From Silvimonas soli (GTDB lineage: Bacteria; Pseudomonadota; Gammaproteobacteria; Burkholderiales; Chitinibacteraceae), in NCBI RefSeq assembly GCF_030035605.1, contig NZ_CP106736.1:3224001-3288000 (forward strand): a stretch of DNA of 64,000 bases, in the 5' to 3' direction. The stretch's first letter is position 1. Every line of letters begins with the position of its first letter. A program made the translations under genes and the position numbers. The notes under the pieces were generated by a model, which saw only the letters and a list, made by a program, of their open reading frames with translations, did not search any database and had not been told where the DNA came from. Positions 34,910-43,640 of this stretch are shown piece by piece.

Positions 34910-36259
34910 ATGCGCGTCGTTCTCGATCAGGAGGACGCGCGGCGGCTTGGACAGTCGCTGCGCCAGCATGGCTTGCCGGAGAGTCTGGATTTGTCCGGCG
35001 ACGGAGATGGCTTGCTGGCAGTAGTGATCCTGGCCGAAGAAAAACGCGTCAGCGCAGCGGCTGAACGCTGGTTACGCCATCAACCCCTTCCCGATGCTTT
35101 TATTATTGGCTGCACTCGCGGCACCCGCTGTTATTGCCAGCCGCAAGACTGGTGGCCCGTCGCCATCTGTGATCTGGTCTCTGCTGACGACCAGGACACA
35201 CTACTCACCGAACTGGCTTTACGCCTGGCGCGCCTGGCAGAAATGGAAGCCGTTCTGGCCTCGGACTGGCTGCACGAACGCGCCGTGGGCTGTTCTGCCA
35301 TCTGGCGGCAAACGCTGCGCATGGTGGCAGAAGTGGGCCGCTTTGGTCACGGTGCCTGTCTGCTGCTGGGCGAAAGTGGCTGCGGCAAAGAACTGCTGGC
35401 ACGGCTGGTGCACGATCTGGACCCGAAACGGCGGCGCGGACCGTTTGTAGTGGTGGATTGTACAACGCTCAGTCCGGAGCTATCGGGCAGCGAACTGTTT
35501 GGCCATGCCAAGGGCGCATTTACGCATGCGCTCACCGCGCGTGATGGTGCGGTGGCGTTGGCCGACGGGGGCACCTTGTTTCTGGATGAAGTCGGCGAGC
35601 TGGAGTTACCGCTGCAAGCGCGCTTGTTGCGGGTGATTCAGGAACACACCTACAAGCGGGTAGGTGAGGACAACTGGCGTCAATCCGATTTTCGGCTGAC
35701 CTGCGCCACCAACCGCGATCTTGAGGCTGAAGTCGTCGCCGGACGATTTCGAGCCGATTTGTATTTCCGCATCACGCAATGGACTGTGCGCGCTCCCTGT
35801 CTGGCGGAACGTCGCGAAGACATCCCGCTATTGGTCCGGCACTTTCTGGCCGAAAGCGGTCAGGCCATCCCGCAGGTCATGCCCGAGGTCATGCAGCAAC
35901 TGGTCCGCGCCGATTACCCTGGCAACGTGCGCGAATTGCGCAATGTGGTGCTGCGCATGGCGGATCGGCAGCAAGGTTTTCATGTATTGAGTACCGGCGG
36001 ATTGCAGGGAATAGGCCTGGTTGCGGACATGGTGTTTGCTGGCACCAACGGCAGTTGGGAGCAGGCGCTGGCTGAGGCGGTGGAAGGGGCACTGGACGCA
36101 GGCTTGGGCTTGAAAGGCATTGGGCAACTGGCCGAGTCCGTAGCGGTTCAGGTGGCGGTACGCCGCGCCGGTTCAACCACCCGCGCTGCAGAATTGCTTG
36201 GGGTCACGCCACGTGCGCTGCAATTGCGACGACAAGGGCGTCAACCGGATAGCGGGTGA
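34910..36259 (+). CDS. Sigma-54 enhancer-binding activator
   Basis: A 449-residue sigma-54-dependent activator. The N-terminal 130 residues match no sensor domain I know and lack a response-regulator phosphorylation pattern. The AAA+ domain has Walker A GESGCGKE near residues 154-161, Walker B GGTLFLDEV near 220-228, and the arginine-rich VAGRFRADLYFR stretch. The loop that touches sigma-54 reads GAFTHA (202-207) instead of GAFTGA. A Fis-type helix-turn-helix ends the protein (STTRAAELLGVTPRALQLRRQ). It converges on the six-gene minus-strand operon, overlapping its last gene by 19 bases, and is the natural candidate to act at the sigma-54 promoter at 43519. Confidence 0.92.
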   Translation: MRVVLDQEDARRLGQSLRQHGLPESLDLSGDGDGLLAVVILAEEKRVSAAAERWLRHQPLPDAFIIGCTRGTRCYCQPQDWWPVAICDLVSADDQDTLLTELALRLARLAEMEAVLASDWLHERAVGCSAIWRQTLRMVAEVGRFGHGACLLLGESGCGKELLARLVHDLDPKRRRGPFVVVDCTTLSPELSGSELFGHAKGAFTHALTARDGAVALADGGTLFLDEVGELELPLQARLLRVIQEHTYKRVGEDNWRQSDFRLTCATNRDLEAEVVAGRFRADLYFRITQWTVRAPCLAERREDIPLLVRHFLAESGQAIPQVMPEVMQQLVRADYPGNVRELRNVVLRMADRQQGFHVLSTGGLQGIGLVADMVFAGTNGSWEQALAEAVEGALDAGLGLKGIGQLAESVAVQVAVRRAGSTTRAAELLGVTPRALQLRRQGRQPDSG

Positions 36260-37032
36260 TGAGAACGTAAGCGCCGCGCATCCGGAACGCCCGTAGTGGA
36301 GCGACCTGCGCGCCGTAACAAGCGCAGGGCATTGCCGCTGGTCATGCTGGCAAAGGCGGCGGAGGAAGGGCGCAAGGCACGAATCTTGGCTAGCTCCAGT
36401 CCTGGATGCAGCCACGGCCCATCTGATCCAAACAACAATTTGCCTGGCCCGGCACGGACAAAAGCTTCTTCCAGCAGGTCAAACCGGCGCACGCCAGCCG
36501 TGTCGGCAAACAAGTTCGGATGCCGCACGATCAGATCAATCACCCGGCGTTGCGCGGCCCAGTCATCGGCAAAGCTGCCTAAATGTGCAAAGACAAAGGC
36601 CACATCAGGATGGGTTTGTGCCAGCAAATCCAGCGGGCCAGTATCGCCACCCGGGTCATACAGCACCGGTAATTGCCAGCGGCGGGCGGCGTCGCAAATC
36701 TGCCGGTTGATGCGTGCGTCGTGCCGATGCACCTTGATGCCGCGCAAGCCCAGTTGGAGCACCGCTTCTTCGATCATGCGGTGCACACGTTCCCGGTCGC
36801 GCTGGCCGTGGATCATGGCAAAGCCAATCCAGCGCTGCGGTTCGGCGCGGACCAGCGCGGCAACGTCACGGTTGCCTTGCGCGTAGTCAGACTGGAATAC
36901 CGGCAGCAGCACGGTGCGGCCTATGCCAGCTTCAGTCGCACGGCGGGCGTAATCGGCTAGCGGGGCGGTGGTATCCCACGGGCCGGTCATGCCATCGCCC
37001 TGGCCCGCATGGCAGTGAAAATCGATAATCAT
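36241..37032 (-). CDS. Amidohydrolase-family (PF04909-like) protein
   Basis: A 263-residue TIM-barrel metal-dependent hydrolase or decarboxylase of the Amidohydrolase_2 type. The metal site starts with IDFHCHAG (HxH), followed by GIKVHRHD, VFAHLGSFADDW and the Asp in LLFGSDGPWLHPG. Substrate unknown. It is the last gene of the sigma-54-controlled operon; its ATG overlaps the previous stop as ATGA. The C-terminal 20 residues are basic and irregular (RAGRSTTGVPDARRLRSHH), and the stop lies inside the convergent activator gene. Confidence 0.82.
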   Translation of the reverse strand: MIIDFHCHAGQGDGMTGPWDTTAPLADYARRATEAGIGRTVLLPVFQSDYAQGNRDVAALVRAEPQRWIGFAMIHGQRDRERVHRMIEEAVLQLGLRGIKVHRHDARINRQICDAARRWQLPVLYDPGGDTGPLDLLAQTHPDVAFVFAHLGSFADDWAAQRRVIDLIVRHPNLFADTAGVRRFDLLEEAFVRAGPGKLLFGSDGPWLHPGLELAKIRALRPSSAAFASMTSGNALRLLRRAGRSTTGVPDARRLRSHHPLSG

Positions 37033-37799
37033 GCTGCTAACTCGAATTCGGCGCCCGGTAGCAAGAGGAGCTGGTTGCCTGGTGCTCTGGCCGAAGTCAA
37101 CCCGCCCGGGAGCAAGTTACGAATCGTCAAACCGCCAGGACCAACTCTCAGTGTGCCTTGCAAACGATCATTCGACACCCGTGGGCCGAGTGCGCGTACC
37201 AGCGCGTGTTCAACTGCCGCCAAGTCTTGCGGGCGCTCGACGCTGGCCGACCAGGCACTTAATCCGCCATCGCGATGGCGTACAGCGCACCACAAATGCT
37301 GACGTAGCCGTTGCGGCAGGTTTTGCGACATGCCGACGTAAACGGGTAAGGAGCCCCGCATTAGCATGTAGATACCCGCGCCGCGCGAGCCATTCATGGC
37401 ATCGGTCAGGCTGTTCCAGTATTGCCAGCGCAAAACGAGATTGGCCGATTTGGGGCTGGATTCAAACTCCAGTTCCAGTTGGCGGCTTTCATTCAACAAG
37501 CCTCTCATTACCTGCGGCACGATACTCAAACCAACCAATTCCAGCACGCCGCTGCTTTTCTGTTGTCGGGCCAGCAAACAAGCCCGGCAGCACGCGCCGG
37601 TGCTTTGATACTTGGCGGTGCCGACGCGCGGCTGGCTGCTGACGCGGCGCGCGCGGCTGATGATGAGCCGCAAATCCTGGATCAGCATTTGTGGCGGGGT
37701 TCCGGCGGGGTAGCTGCGCGCGTCGGCAATCAGCCGCAGCAAGCGCCGCATGCGCCACGGTGCAAGTTCCAGCGTTTCTCCATCGGCAGTTTTAAACAT
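37029..37799 (-). CDS. GIY-YIG domain protein with unknown N-terminal part
   Basis: A 256-residue protein. The C-terminal half is an intact GIY-YIG nuclease-type module: GIYML near residue 141, VYVGMSQNLPQRLRQHL about 10 residues later with the catalytic-type Arg, and the Glu in AAVEHALVRALGPRVSND near residue 196. The spacing resembles the UvrC N-terminal domain. The first 130 residues, including a CCRAC cysteine cluster, match no family I know. It starts 8 bases inside the end of the PLP enzyme gene and overlaps the amidohydrolase start by 4 bases, so translation is coupled on both sides. Confidence 0.78.
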   Translation of the reverse strand: MFKTADGETLELAPWRMRRLLRLIADARSYPAGTPPQMLIQDLRLIISRARRVSSQPRVGTAKYQSTGACCRACLLARQQKSSGVLELVGLSIVPQVMRGLLNESRQLELEFESSPKSANLVLRWQYWNSLTDAMNGSRGAGIYMLMRGSLPVYVGMSQNLPQRLRQHLWCAVRHRDGGLSAWSASVERPQDLAAVEHALVRALGPRVSNDRLQGTLRVGPGGLTIRNLLPGGLTSARAPGNQLLLLPGAEFELAA

Positions 37800-38922
37800 G
37801 CTGGCGGTCCTCCGTGAGGCGGGTTCTGGCCGGTTCTGCCGCGGGTTTGGGCAACTGCGGGGCCAGTGTAGCCATCGCCAATAACAAGGCATCGATATCG
37901 GCTTGGCGATGATTGGCGCGCAAGATCACCGCCAGCGCGTAACGTCCCTCGCGCTGCCGCAATAAGGCCGTGCGAAAACCACTGGCGCGCAAACCGGTAT
38001 GCAAGGCTTGCGTACGTTCTGCGGTCGCCAGACACAAATGCTGCAAGGGGTGATTGCGGCGGGACGTTTGCAGATCAGGTAGCTTGCCACGGGCCAGCCG
38101 ACGCAATCCGAGATGCAGATGTTGCAACAATTGCAATAGTTGCAGCCGCCGTCGCGCGCCGTCGCGCTGGTTGAGTGTCAGCGCGTTCAACCCGGCCCGC
38201 AATGCGGTTTCGCTGGCGCTGCTGCAATGGGTCTGGGTGGGGCCGTCACGTGCTACATCGCGGACCAGATTCAGCGGCCCGCACAAGGTGGCCAGGGGCG
38301 CACCAAATGCCTTGGCCCACGATGCCAGCAACAACACCGGTTGTGTCCGGCCAAGTGCGGCGTAGCGCAAGGCGCCGCCGCCGCCCTGGCCCCACGGCTG
38401 CGGTGCGGACGGGTGTTCGCCCATCAATCCAAGCATCTGGCTATGATCAACCACAATCAAACCTCCATACCGTTGCACCAGTTTCAGGTAACGCGCCAGC
38501 GGTACCGGTGCGCCTTCGCGTCGCGTTGCATCGGTGATCACGGCAGGCGGGCGTCCACCCCAACGTTGCTTGATCTGCAGTGTCAGATCGGCCAGATCAC
38601 CATGGCGGAACCACGTCACCTGCACGCCCATGCCCATTACGCGCTCCAGCCCCCAACGCATGACCGGATACAGTGCCTCGTCGGCGATCAGCGCATGCGT
38701 GCGACCCAGACGATCAAACACATCAATGGCCAGATGCAGGGTGGAAGGCGCCACCATGCCGGCTTCGCATCCCTGCAACTCGGCGGCCTGCGCCGCCAGC
38801 AGGGTGGCCAGTGGCGCAGTCGCCAGCGAAGCCGGGGCACCGGTGGTTAGCGCCGGGTAAAACCCCAACTGCGTTGCTGGATGTTGCAGCCCCAGATACA
38901 GCGCCGTGGCAAAGTCGATCAT
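37792..38922 (-). CDS. PLP-dependent fold-type I enzyme, AONS/aminotransferase-like
   Basis: A 376-residue protein with the pattern of the alpha-oxoamine synthase and class I/II aminotransferase group. The PLP Lys is likely in ASWAKAFGAPLA, parallel to the LGKAFG motif. The pyridine-binding Asp is in IVVDHSQMLGLMGEH, parallel to VDEAHSxGVLG, though the usual stacking His is displaced. ITDATRREGAPVPLARYL matches the typical preceding segment. Substrates are unknown. It is the fourth gene of the operon, 10 bases after the 684-residue protein gene. The C-terminus is Arg-rich and divergent. Confidence 0.72.
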   Translation of the reverse strand: MIDFATALYLGLQHPATQLGFYPALTTGAPASLATAPLATLLAAQAAELQGCEAGMVAPSTLHLAIDVFDRLGRTHALIADEALYPVMRWGLERVMGMGVQVTWFRHGDLADLTLQIKQRWGGRPPAVITDATRREGAPVPLARYLKLVQRYGGLIVVDHSQMLGLMGEHPSAPQPWGQGGGGALRYAALGRTQPVLLLASWAKAFGAPLATLCGPLNLVRDVARDGPTQTHCSSASETALRAGLNALTLNQRDGARRRLQLLQLLQHLHLGLRRLARGKLPDLQTSRRNHPLQHLCLATAERTQALHTGLRASGFRTALLRQREGRYALAVILRANHRQADIDALLLAMATLAPQLPKPAAEPARTRLTEDRQHV

Positions 38923-38932
38923 GGCGCCCCCG

Positions 38933-40987
38933 TTATGCGACCTTCATTCCTTTGCGTTCACGCAAGCGGCGCAACAAGTGCATGCCAGGCACCTGTACGT
39001 CGACCGGTTCCGCGCTCACATCCACGCCGGTGACCGCACGATAGGAGTGGATGTAGGTCTGGATTTCCGGGCGGAAGAAAGTCGCCCAGTTGGCGGCGTT
39101 AACCGGGTCGTTGATGGAATTCCAGTCGCCCCAGCGGATCGACGACACAATCTGTTCACCCATGGTGGCCAGTTGCCAGAACTGGTAGGTATTGGTATCG
39201 CCCCAGCCTTGTAGTTTGCGCATGCTTTCCACCGAGTGCATCCACGGTTCCGGATAGGCCACCATCGCCCGTCGTGGCAGGAATTCGCGAAACTCTGGTC
39301 GTGCCAGCAACCACTGCTGCATCATCATCTCAACGCGTGAGGTGGTGGGCAGATCACGGAACTGGTTGTGCGCGCCTTCGGACAAGATCAGATGTACCTC
39401 GCGCAAGGCGTTCAGCAGCGGGAAGCCATCGGGCACAACCGTGGTGTCATCGGCTTGGCGGAAGAACGGCACGCACAGGTTCAGTAACGTGTGAAAAGCT
39501 TCGAGGAACTTGCTGCGGTTGTCCGCAGCTTGGGCTGGCGGCACTGCTTTGCCATACAATTTCAGGCCGTATTCATGGCAATACTCAGCGGCACGGCGTT
39601 CAATCGGCAAGCGATGTTGCTCGTCTTGCACCCAGCCCCAGATCAGATTATTCAGTGGCCGCAACGGGTCCAGTTCGAGTTGCGCCAACGGGTCGCGTGG
39701 ACCGCCCGAAACATTCTGGAAGCGCCTTGAGACTGCGTTCATGGTCTGCACCAGCTGCAGCTCTTCCATCCAGTAGCTCCAGATCAGTTCAATAAGCGGC
39801 GGATGGGTGAGCTTGGCGGAGATGTTGTCATTCCAGTGACTCAACCACAGGCAACCCTCACCGCAAAAGCCTGGCTCGGTCATTCCAGTGGTTTTAAGCT
39901 GGATCTGCGTGGTGGCGACCGCTTGTGTGGTTGCTTCCAGCGCATCCTCAATGACCGCTGCGGCGTCCGAGCCCTGCAAGGCCATGGCCACGCGTTGCAG
40001 ATATGGCAACGTGGGCGACATGCCTTTGCCAAAGTACTGCTGAGCCAAAGCGTTGGCACCGCCAGGAGTAGAGATATTCAAACCCAGGCGCTCATTGGCT
40101 AGAGCCACTGCGGCCGGATCGTCGGCCAGCAAGGTGGCAATGGTTTTGGCATCGGCGCCGCGCGGTGCAACGCCGCCCCACGTGATGACAAACGCTTCAG
40201 TTGCCACTTTCAGGGCGCGATAGGCATCGGTATCGGTAAATGGGAGAAAGCGGCGACGGCTCAATTGAGCGGCTTTGTGATAAAGCGGCGCTTTACGACT
40301 GCCGATGGCGTCTGGCGTAGTGCTGTCCGGCCCGTCCGGGAAGAACAGCAAGTCCAGTTGCCGGGCGTAGTTATCCCAGCTGAGCATGTCGGCATTGAGT
40401 TTGATCAACAGCCACAGTGCAACATCGCCGGTCAGCGGGCGGCTGGTCCGTTGCAGGCTGACCATGGACGGCGGCGTGTAATCGGTGATGTCAGCAGGCC
40501 CGGAACTGGCGGCCAGCGGATCAAGCGGGCTCAGAAAACTGCTCGGCCTTAGCGGTGCCCCGGAAGTGCCGCCAGTAGAGCCTGGACCGGTCACTGGCAA
40601 TGCTCTGGCCGCCGCGATATCAGTAGTGGCCGCAGGCAGGGCCACGTTGCCGGTGAGCGTGACCTCATTCCCGGAAAACAAGGCATTGACCGCCGTGATC
40701 AGTTGAGGGGTGATTTCGGTTACGCCAATCAGCTTGCCCAGCTCAAAAGCGGTTTCCAGAATCTGCGTCGGATCACTGGTGATGTTCTTTTGCAGAATCT
40801 TCAGTGTGATTGACGCGCTGACCGTTTGCGCACCAGCCGGGTCCAGCAACACCGTCTGGTCTTTGGTATAGCTGGAGTACGCCAGAATGGTGCCGGTCAG
40901 ACTGGATATCGGTACCGCCACTGTATAACTGTTGATGTCAATCTGATGGCTGTCCAGCAGCAGACCTGTAAGGGTTATGGTACTCAT
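38933..40987 (-). CDS. Large conserved-looking protein of unknown function
   Basis: A 684-residue protein I cannot assign. Residues 1-110 look beta-rich and repetitive in Thr, Ile and Leu (STITLTGLLLDSHQI). Residues 115-170 are a Pro/Gly/Ser/Thr linker. Residues 175-684 are helical and rich in Trp, Leu and Arg, with a CGEGCLWLSHW cysteine pair, a WSYWMEELQLV stretch and a C-terminal region with YPEPWMHSVESMRKLQGWGDT. There is no signal peptide and no clear transmembrane segment. AAGGAG precedes the ATG. It is the third gene of the sigma-54 operon, 20 bases after the HEVGH gene. Confidence 0.7.
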   Translation of the reverse strand: MSTITLTGLLLDSHQIDINSYTVAVPISSLTGTILAYSSYTKDQTVLLDPAGAQTVSASITLKILQKNITSDPTQILETAFELGKLIGVTEITPQLITAVNALFSGNEVTLTGNVALPAATTDIAAARALPVTGPGSTGGTSGAPLRPSSFLSPLDPLAASSGPADITDYTPPSMVSLQRTSRPLTGDVALWLLIKLNADMLSWDNYARQLDLLFFPDGPDSTTPDAIGSRKAPLYHKAAQLSRRRFLPFTDTDAYRALKVATEAFVITWGGVAPRGADAKTIATLLADDPAAVALANERLGLNISTPGGANALAQQYFGKGMSPTLPYLQRVAMALQGSDAAAVIEDALEATTQAVATTQIQLKTTGMTEPGFCGEGCLWLSHWNDNISAKLTHPPLIELIWSYWMEELQLVQTMNAVSRRFQNVSGGPRDPLAQLELDPLRPLNNLIWGWVQDEQHRLPIERRAAEYCHEYGLKLYGKAVPPAQAADNRSKFLEAFHTLLNLCVPFFRQADDTTVVPDGFPLLNALREVHLILSEGAHNQFRDLPTTSRVEMMMQQWLLARPEFREFLPRRAMVAYPEPWMHSVESMRKLQGWGDTNTYQFWQLATMGEQIVSSIRWGDWNSINDPVNAANWATFFRPEIQTYIHSYRAVTGVDVSAEPVDVQVPGMHLLRRLRERKGMKVA

Positions 40988-41007
40988 TGCCTTTCTCCTT
41001 CAGAGAA

Positions 41008-42345
41008 TCATGCATAAGCGGCGAGAGGCGTCCGGATCGGGCGACGCTGGTTCAACACCACACTCAGTTGTGCGCTGCCTGCGGTCCACGGCAGGTATCC
41101 CGCCAGAGCCCAGCGCTGCAGCAACGCGGCGATCACTTGCAACTCCTGGTCTGCTGGCAACAAACCGCTGTAGCGCGCCTGGCCCAATACGGCGAAAGCC
41201 AGCGTCGGGGTATCGGCCAGAAATTGTTGCGGCCGGGATTTGACGCTTTGCCAGATGTGCAGCAGGTGTTGCGGATGCCGGTCAGGCAAGCGCAGTGCCG
41301 AGCCCAGACTGCGGCCCGCCAGCGCTGGCGGATGCAATGCCAGCAAGACCGCCACAAATTGCGGGATCGACTGGTCCAGCTGTTCAAATGCCTGGCGTTG
41401 GCTGGCGTTCATTTGCCAGCGCGGATACTGCAGCTCCCATACTTTTTCCAGTGCCGCCCATTGCGGATGCGGATACAGCGCCTTACCCATGGCCAGCGAC
41501 AATTTCACGCGGATCCACGGTGCCGGATGCGGGTCGTCCAGGGTGATACGCAAGACAAAAGCCCGCGGCAGGCTGACCACACTCATCAAACCGCAGGTGG
41601 CGGCAATGCCCACTCGCGACACCGCCCACAAATCGGCCAGAATCTCGCCAATCCAGCGATCCCACGCTTGCCAGGCGACAGGCATCGCCTGCGCATGACC
41701 AAACCGCGCCGGGAGTGCCCGCTTGAAGGTATTGGCCAGCTCCAGCAAGGCCGAAGCCTGATGCCCTACTTCATGGAACAACGAAGCAGCAATGCCCGTT
41801 CCGACCATCCGTTCACGTGGCATCCGGATAACCGCCACCGGATTGTTGCCACCCCCCGGTAAGCGCGTGCGCGCTCGCCGGATTGCCCCACCATGCCCGC
41901 GCTCGACATAACAAATCACCGGCGGCGCCTTGATGGCCGCGCCCGGTTGGCGCAAGCCATCCTGGGCGGCCACGTCCAGACCGGACAACCAGATGCCCGT
42001 GCCATGCTGACTGCGTTGGGTAAGCACTTCGGCAAAGATTTCGAAGTGCGTTAACGCGGCCTGAAAATACAGCTTGAGCAAGGCATAACGGCGTTGTGCG
42101 GCGGCGACGTTCTGTGGTGTGGCGCTTAACTGGCGCAATTGCCGCAAGAAGCGGGCGATCCGCAAGCGCAACTGCCGTCTTGCCGCCTGCATATGCTGTT
42201 CAATGGCCGCCATGGCTTCGTCACTGACATTGGCCGCTGGCACCATTGGCATTTGCAAGGCGTAGGGCAGTTGCGCATCCAGACGTGCCCGAATGCCGAG
42301 CACTTCCTGTTCAAGCAACCGCAAGGCTTGGGTGCATGGATTCAT
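41008..42345 (-). CDS. HEVGH-motif metallopeptidase-like protein
   Basis: A 445-residue protein. Residues 1-110 are helical, with many Arg, Gln and Leu. The zinc-site motif HEVGHQ lies near residues 190-195 (SLFHEVGHQASALLEL), and a Glu about 40 residues later in WIGEILADLWAV could be the third ligand, as in gluzincins. The C-terminal part is helical. No signal peptide is visible. It sits 20 bases after the Glu/Phe-repeat gene and 20 bases before the 684-residue protein gene. The peptidase role is inferred from the motif alone; cleavage of its neighbour's product is an attractive guess. Confidence 0.68.
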   Translation of the reverse strand: MNPCTQALRLLEQEVLGIRARLDAQLPYALQMPMVPAANVSDEAMAAIEQHMQAARRQLRLRIARFLRQLRQLSATPQNVAAAQRRYALLKLYFQAALTHFEIFAEVLTQRSQHGTGIWLSGLDVAAQDGLRQPGAAIKAPPVICYVERGHGGAIRRARTRLPGGGNNPVAVIRMPRERMVGTGIAASLFHEVGHQASALLELANTFKRALPARFGHAQAMPVAWQAWDRWIGEILADLWAVSRVGIAATCGLMSVVSLPRAFVLRITLDDPHPAPWIRVKLSLAMGKALYPHPQWAALEKVWELQYPRWQMNASQRQAFEQLDQSIPQFVAVLLALHPPALAGRSLGSALRLPDRHPQHLLHIWQSVKSRPQQFLADTPTLAFAVLGQARYSGLLPADQELQVIAALLQRWALAGYLPWTAGSAQLSVVLNQRRPIRTPLAAYA

Positions 42346-42365
42346 CGCGAAGGGCCTTGCGTTGG

Positions 42366-43460
42366 TCAGTACACCGGTCGCTGCGGCGCCAGAATCAGGA
42401 TGATCGCCCGCCCGTTGCGTGAGCGGCGCCAGACGCCGGATTGGGGAATGCCCGCCCCGCGTGGCAACGCGCTACCGCAAGAAGGGCAGCCCGCACTGGC
42501 TGGCGCCGGATAACCCCCGCTCACTGCCGGCGCGGCATAGCCCGATCCGGAATACCCAGGGCTGGAGTAGCTCTGGCCGGTATAACCCGGCCCGGCATAG
42601 CCTGGCCCGGCATAGCCTGGCCCGGCGTAACCTGGGCTTCCTGCGCCAGCGGATTGGGCGTAACGACGTTGCCCGCCACCGTAATAACGGGGATAACCCG
42701 GGCGTGTAGCCGCATTGGCAATAGCGGCCCCGAAGATCGGCAATCCAGCCTGCCGCGCTGCGGCAACACCTTGGCGAGCAATCACCCGCATGGCAGGTAA
42801 CAAACCTGGTGCGACTTGGCGCGCTGCGCGCAAAAAGGCAACGCGTGCAGCTTTAGCCGGGGGCACATGCGGCGGAATGGTGGTCAGATGCCGTGCTGCG
42901 TGCTGGCCAATCTTCACCAGTCGCCGGGCCACTTCAAACTCACGGTCTTCGTTGCTCAGGCCCTCCAGTTCAAGCCCCAGCGCACCGCCCGCCATGCTGG
43001 CCAGCTTGCCGCCTATCATGCCGCCTGCGCCCGGGATAATCATGTTGCCCAACGCGCTGCCCACGATCGGCAGGGCAGATTTGGCGGCAGATTTCAAAAT
43101 TCCGCCCAGCGCTTTACCGGCGCCTGATTTGGCAAAATTGCTGGCTGCCCGACCCACCGACTTGATCAAACTGCCCAGGAATTGTTCCATTTCCTGTTCG
43201 CTGTTAACGGAGAGCAATTCTGCGGCCAGTTCCATCTCCTGCATTTCGCCTGAGACTTCGCTTTCGAATTCGTTCTCGAATTCGTTTTCACCTTCGCCCT
43301 CGTTCTCAAACTCACCCTCGAACTCGCCCTCAAATTCATTGGCAAACTCGCCTTCCAGTTCCTGACCGAATTCGCCGGACAGTTCGGGGGAAAGCTCCTG
43401 TTCAAACTCGTTGTAACCAGGGCCCCAACCGCCAGGCCTGGAGGTTCCGATATCGTGCAT
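42366..43460 (-). CDS. Glu/Phe-repeat protein with Gly/Ala-rich core
   Basis: A 364-residue protein I cannot assign. Residues 20-75 are acidic 4-residue repeats of the xEFE type (GEFANEFEGEFEGEF). Residues 75-100 contain AAELLSVNSEQEMEQFLGSL. Residues 100-165 are a Gly/Ala-rich hydrophobic stretch with GxxxG spacings (KALGGILKSAAKSALPIVG), like a membrane-active or self-assembling segment. Residues 170-240 are basic helices. Residues 270-310 are GPGYA-type repeats from 15-bp DNA repeats. A CPSCG pair is near 324. AAAGGAG lies 6 bases before the ATG. It is the first gene of the operon, behind a sigma-54 promoter. Confidence 0.72.
   Translation of the reverse strand: MHDIGTSRPGGWGPGYNEFEQELSPELSGEFGQELEGEFANEFEGEFEGEFENEGEGENEFENEFESEVSGEMQEMELAAELLSVNSEQEMEQFLGSLIKSVGRAASNFAKSGAGKALGGILKSAAKSALPIVGSALGNMIIPGAGGMIGGKLASMAGGALGLELEGLSNEDREFEVARRLVKIGQHAARHLTTIPPHVPPAKAARVAFLRAARQVAPGLLPAMRVIARQGVAAARQAGLPIFGAAIANAATRPGYPRYYGGGQRRYAQSAGAGSPGYAGPGYAGPGYAGPGYTGQSYSSPGYSGSGYAAPAVSGGYPAPASAGCPSCGSALPRGAGIPQSGVWRRSRNGRAIILILAPQRPVY
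42576..42635. repeat. 15-bp tandem repeat in the Glu/Phe-repeat gene
   Basis: Units of 'cccggcatagcctgg' lie at 42591-42605, 42606-42620 and, with two changes, 42621-42635; a fourth, degenerate unit is at 42576-42590. In protein this gives the GYAGP repeats. Unit number may vary between strains. Confidence 0.85.
43256..43345. repeat. 12-bp periodic repeat encoding xEFE units
   Basis: Degenerate units such as 'ttcgaattcgtt', 'ctcgaattcgtt' and 'ctcgaactcgcc' recur every 12 bases and give the 4-residue acidic repeats. Third-position variation suggests the repeat is kept at protein level. Confidence 0.75.
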
Positions 43461-43518
43461 TTGCCGCTCCTTTCATGCTGAGGTTGGCGAGAACCAGGGT
43501 CTCGCATGCCTCTAGCAA

Positions 43519-43534
43519 CGCAGGATTCGTGCCA
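43519..43534 (-). promoter_or_regulatory. Sigma-54 promoter of the six-gene operon
   Basis: On the minus strand TGGCACG (43534-43528), four bases AATC, then CTGCG (43523-43519). The known consensus is TGGCACG-N4-TTGCW; the -24 box is perfect and the essential GG and GC are spaced correctly by 10 bases. Transcription would start near 43508, about 48 bases before the first start codon. Confidence 0.85.
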
Positions 43535-43598
43535 ATACCAAAAAAATCATAAGACTTTGAAAAACAAAAGAATTTTTTGTTTTGGTAATTTAAATCTT

Positions 43599-43614
43599 GC
43601 GAACATGGCTTCGC
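43599..43614. promoter_or_regulatory. Activator site 1 (GCGAA-N6-TTCGC)
   Basis: GCGAA at 43599-43603 and TTCGC at 43610-43614 form a dyad with a 6-base centre. It lies about 98 bases upstream of the predicted sigma-54 start, a normal enhancer distance. Confidence 0.7.
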
Positions 43615-43640
43615 CTGACATAAAACTGTCTAAGGCTTGT

